Source of the DNA: Massilia sp.
GTDB taxonomy: Bacteria; Pseudomonadota; Gammaproteobacteria; Burkholderiales; Burkholderiaceae_D
Reading direction: 5' to 3'
Length of the DNA stretch: 8,628 nt
Assembly (NCBI GenBank): GCA_028291845.1
Contig: JAQGNM010000406.1
Coordinates: forward strand, 1-8,628
Under the pieces are notes generated by a model, which searched no databases, was not told the DNA's origin, and saw only the letters and a program-made list of their open reading frames with translations. Both the position numbers and the translations under genes were made by a program. Positions within the stretch are counted from its first letter, which is position 1. The number at the start of each line of letters is the position of its first letter. This document shows, piece by piece, positions 1 to 6,424 of this stretch.

Positions 1-385
1 TCGATTTCAATTGCGCCCGCATGTAAAAATAGTGCCAGGTATCGAACAGGAACTGGCGCACCATGGTGTCGGCGTAGTTGCCATTCGGTTGCTCGACCAT
101 CAGGCAGCAGCGCATCTGGTTGGCGTCGCGCAGAAAAGCCAGCTGGTCTTCCCCGCGGCCTTTGCCTTCGAGTTCGGCGGCGTAGGCGTACCACATGCGG
201 GTCTGGCCCAGCAGGTCGAGCGCGACGTTGGTCAGCGCCATGTCTTCTTCCAGCGCCGGCCCCTTGCCGCACAGTTTGGACAACTGCTGCGACAGGATCA
301 GGGCGTTGTCGCCCTGGCGCAAAAGGTAATCCAGCTTTTGGTCGCTCACGGTATCGCTCACGGTGTCGCTCATGCTGTCGCTCAC
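1..385 (-). CDS. paaC: Phenylacetyl-CoA 1,2-epoxidase subunit PaaC, 5' part (3' end outside window)
   Basis: PaaC is the structural, non-catalytic ferritin-like subunit that pairs with PaaA in the PaaABCE multicomponent oxygenase, which converts phenylacetyl-CoA to its ring 1,2-epoxide in the cytoplasm. About 128 residues are visible; the family is about 250 residues, so the C-terminal half lies beyond position 1. Family-typical stretches are LRQGDNALILSQQLSKLCG, the helix ALTNVALDLLGQTRMWYAYA and VEQPNGNYADTMVRQFLFD, close to E. coli PaaC as I recall it. The most upstream start is a GTG at 383-385 that overlaps the paaB stop (GTGA), which points to translational coupling. Three more in-frame starts follow at 12-bp steps (ATG at 371-373, GTG at 359-361 and 347-349), so the true start is uncertain. 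No strong Shine-Dalgarno sequence precedes any of them. Identity is secure; the start is not. Confidence 0.93.
   Translation of the reverse strand, partial: MSDSMSDTVSDTVSDQKLDYLLRQGDNALILSQQLSKLCGKGPALEEDMALTNVALDLLGQTRMWYAYAAELEGKGRGEDQLAFLRDANQMRCCLMVEQPNGNYADTMVRQFLFDTWHYFYMRAQLKS
338..385 (-). repeat. Four tandem 12-bp units at the start of paaC, each with a start codon
   Basis: Read on the minus strand, four adjacent 12-bp units begin at 385, 373, 361 and 349. They are GTGAGCGACAGC, ATGAGCGACACC, GTGAGCGATACC and GTGAGCGACCAA. Each encodes (M/V)-S-D-(S/T), with the last unit ending in Q, and each begins with a codon usable for initiation. The unit length is a multiple of three, so gain or loss of a unit keeps the frame. 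The repeats vary slightly, so they are not a perfect slippage tract. Confidence 0.9.
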
Positions 386-666
386 AGGTTCTTGACTTCT
401 TCCGGCATCGGGAAGAAGGTCGGGTGGCGGTAGACTTTCGAGTTCGACGGCTCGAACAGGGCGCCCTTGTCGTCCGGGCTGCTGGCGACGATGTCGACGG
501 CGCGCACCACCCAGATCGACACGCCTTCGTTGCGGCGGGTGTAGACGTCGCGGGCGTTATTGACGGCCATTTCAGCGTCCGGCGCGTGCAGGCTGCCGAC
601 GTGTTTGTGGGCCAGGCCGTGCTGGCTGCGGATGAACACTTCCCAGAGGGGCCATTCTTTGCTCAT
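382..666 (-). CDS. paaB: Phenylacetyl-CoA 1,2-epoxidase subunit PaaB
   Basis: This 94-residue protein is the small subunit of the PaaABCE epoxidase, thought to bridge the PaaAC heterodimers and assist complex assembly or electron delivery. Its length matches the family (about 95 residues). Hallmarks are the start WPLWEVFIRS, then LAHKHVGSLHAPDAEMAVNN, the segment DVYTRRNEGVSIWVVRA and the C-terminal SKVYRHPTFF. The ATG at 664-666 has a well-placed GGAG (plus-strand CTCC at 674-677). The gene starts 18 bp after the paaA stop and its stop overlaps the paaC GTG, so paaA, paaB and paaC form one operon. Nothing is truncated. The assignment is firm. Confidence 0.97.
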   Translation of the reverse strand: MSKEWPLWEVFIRSQHGLAHKHVGSLHAPDAEMAVNNARDVYTRRNEGVSIWVVRAVDIVASSPDDKGALFEPSNSKVYRHPTFFPMPEEVKNL

Positions 667-684
667 TTCAATGCTCCAGTAGTT

Positions 685-1671
685 TTACGCTGCTGCGCGG
701 GCGGCTTTTTTCTCTGCATGCGCCACCAGCGCATCGCGGAACCACGCGCCCTCTTCCCACGCGGCGACGCGGGTTTGCAGGCGCTCGCGGTTGCACGGGC
801 CGTTGCCCTTCAAAACGTCATAAAACTCGCTCCAGTCGATGGCGCCGAATTCGTAGTGGCCCGTCTCCTCGTTGAATTTGAGGTCGGGGTCGGGCACCGT
901 CAGGCCGAGGAACTCCACTTGCGGCACGGTCTGGTCGACCATGCGCTGGCGCAGTTCGTCGTTCGAGAACAGTTTGATTCTCCACTGCGCCGACTGCGCG
1001 CTGTTGACCGACTCGGCGTCCGACGGACCAAACATCATCAAGGACGGCCACCACCAGCGATTGAGCGCGTCCTGCGCCATCGCCTTTTGTTCCGGCGTGC
1101 CCTTGGCAAGGCTCATCATGATGTCGTAACCCTGGCGCGCGTGGAACGATTCTTCCTTGCAGACGCGGATCATGGCGCGTGCGTACGGCCCGTAGGAGCA
1201 GCGGCACAGCGGGATCTGGTTGATGATGGCCGAGCCGTCGACCAGCCAGCCGATGGCGCCCATGTCGGCCCACGACAGGGTCGGATAATTGAAAATGCTC
1301 GAATACTTGGCTTTGCCCGAGTGCAGATTGGCCAGCAGCTCGTCGCGCGAGACGCCCAGCGTTTCGGCGGCGCTGTACAGGTACAGGCCGTGGCCGGCTT
1401 CGTCCTGGATCTTGGCCAGCAGGATCGATTTGCGTTTCAGGGTCGGCGCGCGGGTGACCCAGTTGCCCTCAGGTAGCTGGCCGACGATTTCCGAGTGGGC
1501 GTGCTGCGAAATCTGGCGGATCAAGGTCTTGCGGTAGGCATCGGGCATCCAGTCCTTGGCCTCGATCTTGATGCCGTCGTCGATGCGCTGCTGGAACGCG
1601 CGCTCCTCCTCGCCCATGTCGGCGAGCGATTGGACAGTCTTGAGGCCGGTTTCAACCAGTTGTGCGTACAT
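685..1671 (-). CDS. paaA: Phenylacetyl-CoA 1,2-epoxidase catalytic subunit PaaA (diiron oxygenase)
   Basis: PaaA is the catalytic alpha subunit of the phenylacetyl-CoA epoxidase, the second step of aerobic phenylacetate degradation after ligation to CoA by PaaK. The 328-residue protein has the ferritin-like four-helix diiron pattern: a first-helix glutamate E61, the first ExxH motif E91-AG-H94, an acidic residue D145 in GWLVD, and the second ExxH motif E174-SF-H177. Other conserved stretches are WMPDAYRKTLIRQISQHAHSE and KIQDEAGHGLYLYSAAE. It is about 19 residues longer at the N-terminus than E. coli PaaA (309 residues as I recall). The ATG at 1669-1671 is preceded by a purine-rich AAGGGGG (plus strand 1677-1683). 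It is the first gene of the minus-strand operon, divergent from paaX. Confidence 0.98.
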   Translation of the reverse strand: MYAQLVETGLKTVQSLADMGEEERAFQQRIDDGIKIEAKDWMPDAYRKTLIRQISQHAHSEIVGQLPEGNWVTRAPTLKRKSILLAKIQDEAGHGLYLYSAAETLGVSRDELLANLHSGKAKYSSIFNYPTLSWADMGAIGWLVDGSAIINQIPLCRCSYGPYARAMIRVCKEESFHARQGYDIMMSLAKGTPEQKAMAQDALNRWWWPSLMMFGPSDAESVNSAQSAQWRIKLFSNDELRQRMVDQTVPQVEFLGLTVPDPDLKFNEETGHYEFGAIDWSEFYDVLKGNGPCNRERLQTRVAAWEEGAWFRDALVAHAEKKAARAAA

Positions 1672-1856
1672 GGGGTCCCCCTTGCATGGTGTAGCGGATG
1701 ATCATACGATACAGGAAAATAGAAGTACACAAAAATTTTGAGTCGTATCGAAATTGTGTATCCTGTCGCCAGGGCGAGTTAGCGGAAAATTAATGCTGCG
1801 CCCCTTCCCCACTAAAGTAAACTGCGCGCTTGCACTGCGAACGGACAATATTAATT
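1672..1856. promoter_or_regulatory. Divergent paaA/paaX regulatory region
   Basis: This 185-bp gap carries the promoters for the minus-strand paaABC operon and the plus-strand paaX gene. It is markedly richer in A and T than the flanking genes, especially at 1700-1760. A minus-strand TATGAT (plus strand 1701-1706) could be the paaA -10 hexamer, but no convincing -35 lies 16-18 bp from it; the nearest TTGTGT (plus strand 1727-1732) is 20 bp away. On the plus strand TAAAGT (1813-1818), with TTAATG 17 bp upstream, is only a weak paaX candidate. Regulation by PaaX is inferred from gene arrangement and family knowledge. Confidence 0.7.
1707..1766. promoter_or_regulatory. Candidate PaaX operator: overlapping inverted repeats
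   Basis: Several short perfect inverted repeats share this 60-bp stretch: TACACAA (1726-1732) with TTGTGTA (1754-1760), ACAGGA (1711-1716) with TCCTGT (1761-1766), GATACA (1708-1713) with TGTATC (1757-1762), and CGATAC (1707-1712) with GTATCG (1745-1750). The first pair is the longest, and its arm centres lie 28 bp apart. PaaX repressors are known to bind long imperfect palindromes and to be released by phenylacetyl-CoA. The site here does not match the E. coli operator by eye, so the role is inferred from position. Confidence 0.5.
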
Positions 1857-2777
1857 ATGAAACAACTCACCAGCACCGAATGGATCGCCGATTTTTTAAG
1901 CAGCGACCCGCCCCGTTCCAAGTCGCTGGTGGTAACGATTTTCGGCGACACGGTGGCGCCGCACGGCGGCACCGTGTGGCTGGGCAGCCTGATCGAGCTG
2001 GCGGCGCCGTTCGGGGTCAATGACCGCCTGCTGCGCACCAGCGTGTTCCGCCTGGCCCAGGAAGGCTGGCTGGTCGCCAATCGCGACCGCCGCCGCAGCT
2101 CGTATTCGATCCTGCCGCAGGCGCTGCCGCGCTTCGAGCGCGCCAACCGGCGCATTTACGCGCCGCTGGAAATCCAGTGGGACGGCACCTGGACCCTGGT
2201 GATGGCCGCCGGCGGCATGGTCGACGCCCCGGTGCGCGCGGCGTTGCGCAAGGAGCTGCTGTGGGAGGGTTACGCCCAGCTGTCGGCCGGCCTGTTCGGC
2301 CATCCGGCCAGCGACGGCGCGGTGCTCGACGAGCTGCTCGGCCGCACCGGCGCGCGCCACCAGGTGTTCGCCTGCAGCGCCTCGGCGCTGCCGAACGTGC
2401 AGGGGCGCGCCCTGCCCGAGCTGGTGGCCGATGGCTGGGATCTGTCGGACGTCAGCGCCGGCTACGAACAGTTCATCGCGCAGTTTTCGCCGCTGCTGGA
2501 ATTGGCGCCGGAATCGATCGCACCGGAGCAGGCTTTCGTCATCCGCACCCTGCTGATCCACGCCTACCGCCGGGTGCAGCTGCACGACCCGATGCTGCCG
2601 GTCGAGCTGCTGCCCGACCCATGGCCGGGCGCGCGCGCCTACGAGCTCGCCAGGACGCTGTACCGCGCCGTGCAGGACGCCGCCGAACAGCACGTGATGG
2701 CGGTGATGCGGCGCGAGGACGAGCAGGCGCCCGCCGCCGATGCGGCGTTTTATCAGAGATTCGGCGGACTCCGATAA
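1857..2777 (+). CDS. paaX: Phenylacetate pathway transcriptional repressor PaaX
   Basis: PaaX is a GntR-like repressor of paa genes that responds to phenylacetyl-CoA. The 306-residue protein shows the family layout. An N-terminal winged helix spans about residues 20-90, with the characteristic WLGSLIELAAPFGVNDRLLR (41-60) and TSVFRLAQEGWL (61-72), then a basic wing NRDRRRSSYSI. A middle domain around IYAPLEIQWDGTWTLVM follows. The C-terminal PaaX domain contains the typical LIHAYRRVQLHDPMLPVELLPDPWPG (233-258). The ATG at 1857-1859 is preferred because MKQLTSTEW fits the family N-terminus. An in-frame TTG at 1830 would add nine unconserved residues. A clear Shine-Dalgarno sequence is lacking (only GGACA nearby). 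Its divergent placement from paaA strongly supports the role. No terminator follows it. Confidence 0.96.
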   Translation: MKQLTSTEWIADFLSSDPPRSKSLVVTIFGDTVAPHGGTVWLGSLIELAAPFGVNDRLLRTSVFRLAQEGWLVANRDRRRSSYSILPQALPRFERANRRIYAPLEIQWDGTWTLVMAAGGMVDAPVRAALRKELLWEGYAQLSAGLFGHPASDGAVLDELLGRTGARHQVFACSASALPNVQGRALPELVADGWDLSDVSAGYEQFIAQFSPLLELAPESIAPEQAFVIRTLLIHAYRRVQLHDPMLPVELLPDPWPGARAYELARTLYRAVQDAAEQHVMAVMRREDEQAPAADAAFYQRFGGLR

Positions 2778-2819
2778 TCCCGGCGCGGCTTGCGCTATCA
2801 TCGCGACCTAGCCACATAC

Positions 2820-2825
2820 AGAGGA
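2820..2825 (+). promoter_or_regulatory. Ribosome binding site fixing the M14 peptidase start
   Basis: AGAGGA lies 6 bp before the ATG at 2832. It favours that ATG over an in-frame TTG at 2790, which would add 14 unconserved residues and has no comparable site. Confidence 0.75.
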
Positions 2826-2831
2826 CATCCC

Positions 2832-3965
2832 ATGCCAATTAAAATCAGCAGCGGCTTCGACGCCGGCGCCATCGAGATCGTCAGCGCCGCCAGCGCCGGC
2901 GCCATCGACCTGAACATCCGCAAGGATTCGCATGCCGACATCACCCAGTGGTTTTATTTTCGCCTGCAGGGCGCGCGCGACGAGGCCTGCACGATCCGCT
3001 TCCTGAATGCCGGCCAGAGCGCCTATCCGGACGGCTGGCATGGCTACAACGCGGTGGCCAGCTACGACCGGGTGGAATGGTTCCGCGTGCCGACCAGCTT
3101 CGACGGCCAGGTCATGACGGTCGAGCACACGCCCGAATTCGACAGCGTCTACTACGCCTATTTCGAGCCGTATTCGTGGGAACGCCACCTGGAACTGCTC
3201 GATCGCGCGCAGCTGTCCGAACAGGTGAGAATGGTCGACCTCGGTTCGACCGTCCAGGGCCGCGACATGAACCTGCTGGTGATCGGCGACGAGAGTTCGT
3301 CCACGGCGAAAAAAGTCTGGGTCATCGCCCGCCAGCACCCGGGAGAAACGATGGCCGAATGGGCGGTCGACGGCATGCTCGACGCCCTGCTCGATCCGAG
3401 CGACCCGATCGGCCGTCAGCTGTTGAAGGAGAGCGTGTTCTACGTGGTGCCGAACATGAACCCGGACGGTTCCGTTCTCGGCAACCTGCGCACCAACGCC
3501 GCCGGCGCCAACCTCAATCGGGAGTGGAACGCCCCTTCGATGGAGCGCAGCCCGGAAGTCTTCCTGGTCAAGCAAAAGATGCTCGAGACGGGCTGCGACC
3601 TGTTCCTGGACGTGCACGGCGACGAGGGCCTGCCTTACGTCTTCGTGGCCGGCTCGGAAGCGCTGCCGACTTTCACGGCCGAGCAGGCGGCAGCCCAAAA
3701 GCAGTTTGCGGACGATTTCAAGATCGCCAGCCCGGACTTCCAGGACGTGCACGGCTACCCTGCCGCACCTTATACGGACGAGGTGCTGACCATGGGCTCC
3801 CCCCACATCACCCACGCCTTTGGCTGCCTGTCGTTGACGCTGGAACTGCCGTTCAAGGACAACGCCAACGATCCGGACGAGCTGACGGGGTGGAGTGGAG
3901 AACGTAGCGCGAGGCTGGGGGCGGCGATGCTGCAGCCGGTGTTGCAGGCGATTAGACGGCTGTGA
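2832..3965 (+). CDS. M14-family zinc carboxypeptidase, cytosolic carboxypeptidase (CCP) type
   Basis: This 377-residue protein is predicted to be a zinc-dependent metallocarboxypeptidase of the CCP/AGBL-like M14 subgroup. Residues 1-130 form the beta-rich N-terminal domain of that group, with QWFYFRLQGARDEACTIRFLN and a YDRVEWFRVPTSF segment. Residues 130-377 form the peptidase. The zinc ligands are H169 and E172 (QHPGE) and H262 (DVHGDE). N229 and R230 (ANLNREWN) match the usual C-terminal carboxylate-binding pair, and E338 (LTLELPFKD) the catalytic glutamate. There is no signal peptide, so it should act in the cytoplasm. Eukaryotic relatives remove glutamates from tubulin; the bacterial substrate is unknown to me. 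The gene starts 54 bp after paaX on the same strand, so co-transcription is possible, but a functional link to phenylacetate is not evident. It ends 5 bp before a REP-like element. Confidence 0.9.
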   Translation: MPIKISSGFDAGAIEIVSAASAGAIDLNIRKDSHADITQWFYFRLQGARDEACTIRFLNAGQSAYPDGWHGYNAVASYDRVEWFRVPTSFDGQVMTVEHTPEFDSVYYAYFEPYSWERHLELLDRAQLSEQVRMVDLGSTVQGRDMNLLVIGDESSSTAKKVWVIARQHPGETMAEWAVDGMLDALLDPSDPIGRQLLKESVFYVVPNMNPDGSVLGNLRTNAAGANLNREWNAPSMERSPEVFLVKQKMLETGCDLFLDVHGDEGLPYVFVAGSEALPTFTAEQAAAQKQFADDFKIASPDFQDVHGYPAAPYTDEVLTMGSPHITHAFGCLSLTLELPFKDNANDPDELTGWSGERSARLGAAMLQPVLQAIRRL

Positions 3966-3967
3966 AA

Positions 3968-4062
3968 GAAGGGGGACTGGCGCCGAAGGTGCCTGTCCCA
4001 ATATTCGCTCTGAAGCACAGCACACATGGGACAGGCACCCTGCGGGTGCCAGTCCCCCCTTC
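3968..4062. repeat. REP-like hairpin pair, copy 1
   Basis: Two palindromes in inverted orientation are separated by 26 bp (4001-4026). The left arm (3971-4000) folds as GGGAC, a T-T mismatch, GGCGCC, loop GAA, GGTGCC and GTCCC. The right arm (4027-4058) folds as GGGAC, an A-A mismatch, GGCACC, a short loop, GGTGCC and GTCCC. The two arms also pair with each other, so the whole element can fold into a cruciform, and a GAAGG/CCTTC rim extends it to 3968-4062. It fills the gap between convergent genes, 5 bp after the M14 stop and just past the receptor stop, where it could end or stabilise both transcripts. No U-rich tract makes it a classic intrinsic terminator. A second copy lies at 6425-6542. 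Confidence 0.9.
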
Positions 4063-4064
4063 GT

Positions 4065-6281
4065 TTAAAACTTCATCTCCATCAGCGCCCGCACCACAAC
4101 GTAGGTCGGCGTAATCGTCGTATCGCTCAAGCGCCCGCTCGCATCGACATACGCCGACTGCTGCACATTCTCCTGGTGCAGGCCGTTGGCCAGCGCCACC
4201 CGCAGCTGGTTCTTCGGGTTGAACTTCCACAGGCCGTACACATCGAGCGAGCGCTTCGGCGCGCTGTAGGCGTACTGGTTGACGGAAATGCGCACCGGAC
4301 CGCCATTTTGAAAACTGTAGCTGCCGCCCAGCGTCAATGGCAGTTTGTCGAGCTTCCAGTCGGCGCCGATGGTGCCGCTGAACGGGGTTTGCGAGTCGAG
4401 GCGGTTGTCGGGACCGGGCACCGCTTCCAGGCGCGACCAGTTGCGCGAGGCGTTGGCGCGCAAATCGATGTTCGGCGCGGTTTTCCACAGCGTGCGCACC
4501 GGCAGCTTCGCTTCCAGCTCGACCCCATAGGTGTTGGCCACGCCGGCGTTGACCGGCATCGATACCCACAAGCCGTCGATCAGCGACACCTGGTTGCGGG
4601 TGATGTCGTCAATGCGGCGCGCGTAAGTGCTGGCGCTGAGCAGACCGCCGCCTTCCAGGTAGTGCTCGAGCGCCAGGTCCAGGCCCCAGGCCAGTTCCGG
4701 CTTCAAATTCGGATTGCCCTGGCTGTCGGGCGAGGTCGCCGTGTTGTTGTTCGACGAGAAACGGCGCGGGATCAGGCTGTTCACGCCGGGCGCTTTATAG
4801 GTGCGGGTCAGGCCCAGGCGCAGCTGGTCTTTCTGGCTGCCGGGGATTTTCCATAAAGTCTGGAACAGCGGGCTCCACACGCTCGACTTGTTATCGATCG
4901 GCGCGTAATTCAGGCCGGCGCTGCGCGTTTCAATGCCTTCCCAGCGCAGGCCGAAATACACCGACAGGCGCGGGTCGATGGTCCATTCGTCCTGCGCGAA
5001 CAGGGCCAGGCGGCGCACGTTGGCGTCGAACACCTGGTCTTCATCACGGGCCAGGCCCGGCACGGTGGAAGTGGCGCGCTGGATGCGGTCTTCATTGCGC
5101 TTGCTGTAAGCGCCGTCGAAACCGGTGGCCAGTGCATGGCCTTCGAAAATCGGCGTCGAGTACTTGCCGCTGCCGGTAAACCCCTTGTCGGTGGCGGCGG
5201 AACTGACGGTGCGGTCAAGCAGCAGGGTGTCGCCTGCGCCATACTGCAGCGACGGCACCTCCGACTGGCGGTGGTTGTAATTGACGCCGCCCTTGAGCTC
5301 CATCTTGGCGCCCTGGGCCAGCTTGCGGGTCCACGACAGATCGCTGCGCACCATCTCGAAGTCCGATTCGATGCGGGTGCGTGTGGCCTGGTAGAGCGGC
5401 GCGGCGCCGACGATGGTGTTGACGCGCTCGTTGCTGTCGCCGCGGTAGCGGTTGACGTTGACGAAACTTTGCGACGTGACGAGGTCGCCGGGACCGAGCG
5501 TCCAGTTCACGCGCGGCGAAATATTAAAGCCTTCAAAACGGCCGGGGTTTTGCTGGCTGGTGCGGCGCAGGATGGTTTGCCGGCCGGCGCTGTCGCTGCC
5601 CTCGGTGACGATGTCGACGGGCCGCTCCAGCTTGGCCGCCGTGATGGAGCCGCCGATGGCGTACGACAGCGGGCCCTTCTTGTCAGCCAGCTGGTAATTG
5701 ATATTGGTACCGAAGTGGCCGTTCTCTTCCTGCACCCCCGCCTTGATCTCGCGCTGGGCGGTGACGATGGCGCGTTTCAAGACGATGTTGATGCCGCCGG
5801 CAATCGCCTGGGTGCTGTACTCGGCGGTGGCGGCGCGCATGATCTCGATGCGCTCGATCATGTCGGGAGAAATCGAATCCAGGGAAAACCCGGGCGGGCT
5901 CGGTTCGCCGTTGAGCAGGATCTGCGTGTAACCACTGCCCAGACCACGCATGCGGATATCGCCGCCGCGGCCCTGCACGCCGCCGACAGTGATGCCGGGC
6001 AGGCGTTTGAGCACTTCGGCGACGGTGGTGTCGCCGTTCTTTAAAATCTCTTCCTGCGAGACGACGATCTTGGTGGCGGTGTCGTTGCGGCGGGCGTCGT
6101 ACTGGGCGGCGGCGCCCTTGATTTCGACTTGCTGCATGGGGGCCGGCTTGACCGTATTGGCAGGCGCCGGCGGCGGCTGGATCGCGCTGTCCTGCTGCGC
6201 GTGCGCCATGGTGGCGGCGAAAATGGCCGGCGCGGCGGCAAGCAGGCGCAGGCAGAGGGACGTTTTGGACGAAGCGTTCAT
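4065..6281 (-). CDS. TonB-dependent outer-membrane receptor
   Basis: This 738-residue protein is predicted to import a ligand, often a ferric siderophore, across the outer membrane using TonB/ExbBD energy. Residues 1-28 are a Sec signal peptide (positive N-terminus, LLAAAPAIFAATMAHA, then QQ). A TonB-box-like QVEIK lies at about 51-55, after a proline-rich linker. The plug domain (about 65-170) has TTVAEVLKRLPGITVGGVQG, IRMRGLGSGYTQILLNGEP, SPDMIERIEIMRAATAEYST and AIAGGINIVLK. The remainder is the 22-strand barrel, with typical FAQDEWTIDPRLSVYFGLRWEG, NPNLKPELAWGLDLALEHYL and NTYGVELEAK segments, ending in the outer-membrane terminal phenylalanine (MEMKF). The ATG at 6279-6281 was chosen for the signal peptide, though its Shine-Dalgarno sequence is poor. 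No transport, regulatory or siderophore gene adjoins it, so the ligand is unknown. REP-like elements flank it on both sides. Confidence 0.94.
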   Translation of the reverse strand: MNASSKTSLCLRLLAAAPAIFAATMAHAQQDSAIQPPPAPANTVKPAPMQQVEIKGAAAQYDARRNDTATKIVVSQEEILKNGDTTVAEVLKRLPGITVGGVQGRGGDIRMRGLGSGYTQILLNGEPSPPGFSLDSISPDMIERIEIMRAATAEYSTQAIAGGINIVLKRAIVTAQREIKAGVQEENGHFGTNINYQLADKKGPLSYAIGGSITAAKLERPVDIVTEGSDSAGRQTILRRTSQQNPGRFEGFNISPRVNWTLGPGDLVTSQSFVNVNRYRGDSNERVNTIVGAAPLYQATRTRIESDFEMVRSDLSWTRKLAQGAKMELKGGVNYNHRQSEVPSLQYGAGDTLLLDRTVSSAATDKGFTGSGKYSTPIFEGHALATGFDGAYSKRNEDRIQRATSTVPGLARDEDQVFDANVRRLALFAQDEWTIDPRLSVYFGLRWEGIETRSAGLNYAPIDNKSSVWSPLFQTLWKIPGSQKDQLRLGLTRTYKAPGVNSLIPRRFSSNNNTATSPDSQGNPNLKPELAWGLDLALEHYLEGGGLLSASTYARRIDDITRNQVSLIDGLWVSMPVNAGVANTYGVELEAKLPVRTLWKTAPNIDLRANASRNWSRLEAVPGPDNRLDSQTPFSGTIGADWKLDKLPLTLGGSYSFQNGGPVRISVNQYAYSAPKRSLDVYGLWKFNPKNQLRVALANGLHQENVQQSAYVDASGRLSDTTITPTYVVVRALMEMKF

Positions 6282-6424
6282 TATTATTGATCTGCTGTGA
6301 AGACGGCATGGCCGAGATTGACCACGGACGCCATCATGGCAGAGGCGGCGAAGTGCCGCGGGGAAATGCGATGGAATGCGGAAATGCGGGGGTGAAGTGC
6401 TGATTGGAGGGGCGGTGTGCAGCA
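6282..6424 (-). promoter_or_regulatory. Upstream region of the TonB receptor gene
   Basis: This 143-bp stretch between the receptor start and REP-like copy 2 must carry the receptor promoter unless transcription reads through from the TRAP gene. I see no convincing -35/-10 pair and no recognisable Fur box by eye. It contains three close repeats of GGAAATGCG or GGAATGCG at 6362-6388. Its role is inferred from position only. Confidence 0.4.
6362..6388. repeat. Three short direct repeats upstream of the receptor gene
   Basis: GGAAATGCG (6362-6370), GGAATGCG (6373-6380) and GGAAATGCG (6380-6388) lie head to tail, with the last two sharing one base. They sit 81-107 bp upstream of the receptor start. 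They could be binding sites for a regulator or chance low-complexity sequence; nothing decides between these. Confidence 0.6.

Noticed and set aside
424..1476. Long plus-strand open frame opposite paaA and paaB (350 residues).
   Set aside because: It is an antisense shadow in high-GC DNA; paaA and paaB on the other strand are unmistakable.
1830..1856. TTG start for PaaX nine codons upstream of the ATG.
   Set aside because: The added residues do not fit the family N-terminus, and the downstream ATG is at the expected place.
2808..4025. Long minus-strand open frame opposite the M14 peptidase gene (405 residues).
   Set aside because: Its composition is typical of shadow frames (rich in R, H, V and A), no motif is recognisable, and it crosses the REP-like element. 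The plus-strand peptidase has complete active-site motifs.
3968..4062. The palindromes considered as CRISPR repeats or as insertion-sequence ends.
   Set aside because: There are only two copies, 2.5 kb apart, with a gene between them that is not a transposase. No regular spacers and no target-site duplication were seen.
3968..4062. REP-like copy 1 considered as a standard rho-independent terminator.
   Set aside because: The hairpins are strong but no run of T follows on either strand, so a termination role is left as inference.
4026..4856. Plus-strand frames of 276 and, at 5136-6044, 302 residues opposite the receptor gene.
   Set aside because: They are antisense to a complete TonB-receptor frame, and the first starts inside a repeat arm.
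6276..6294. AT-rich stretch at the receptor start considered as a Fur box.
   Set aside because: It matches only scattered AAT trinucleotides and lacks the 19-bp GATAAT-type symmetry.
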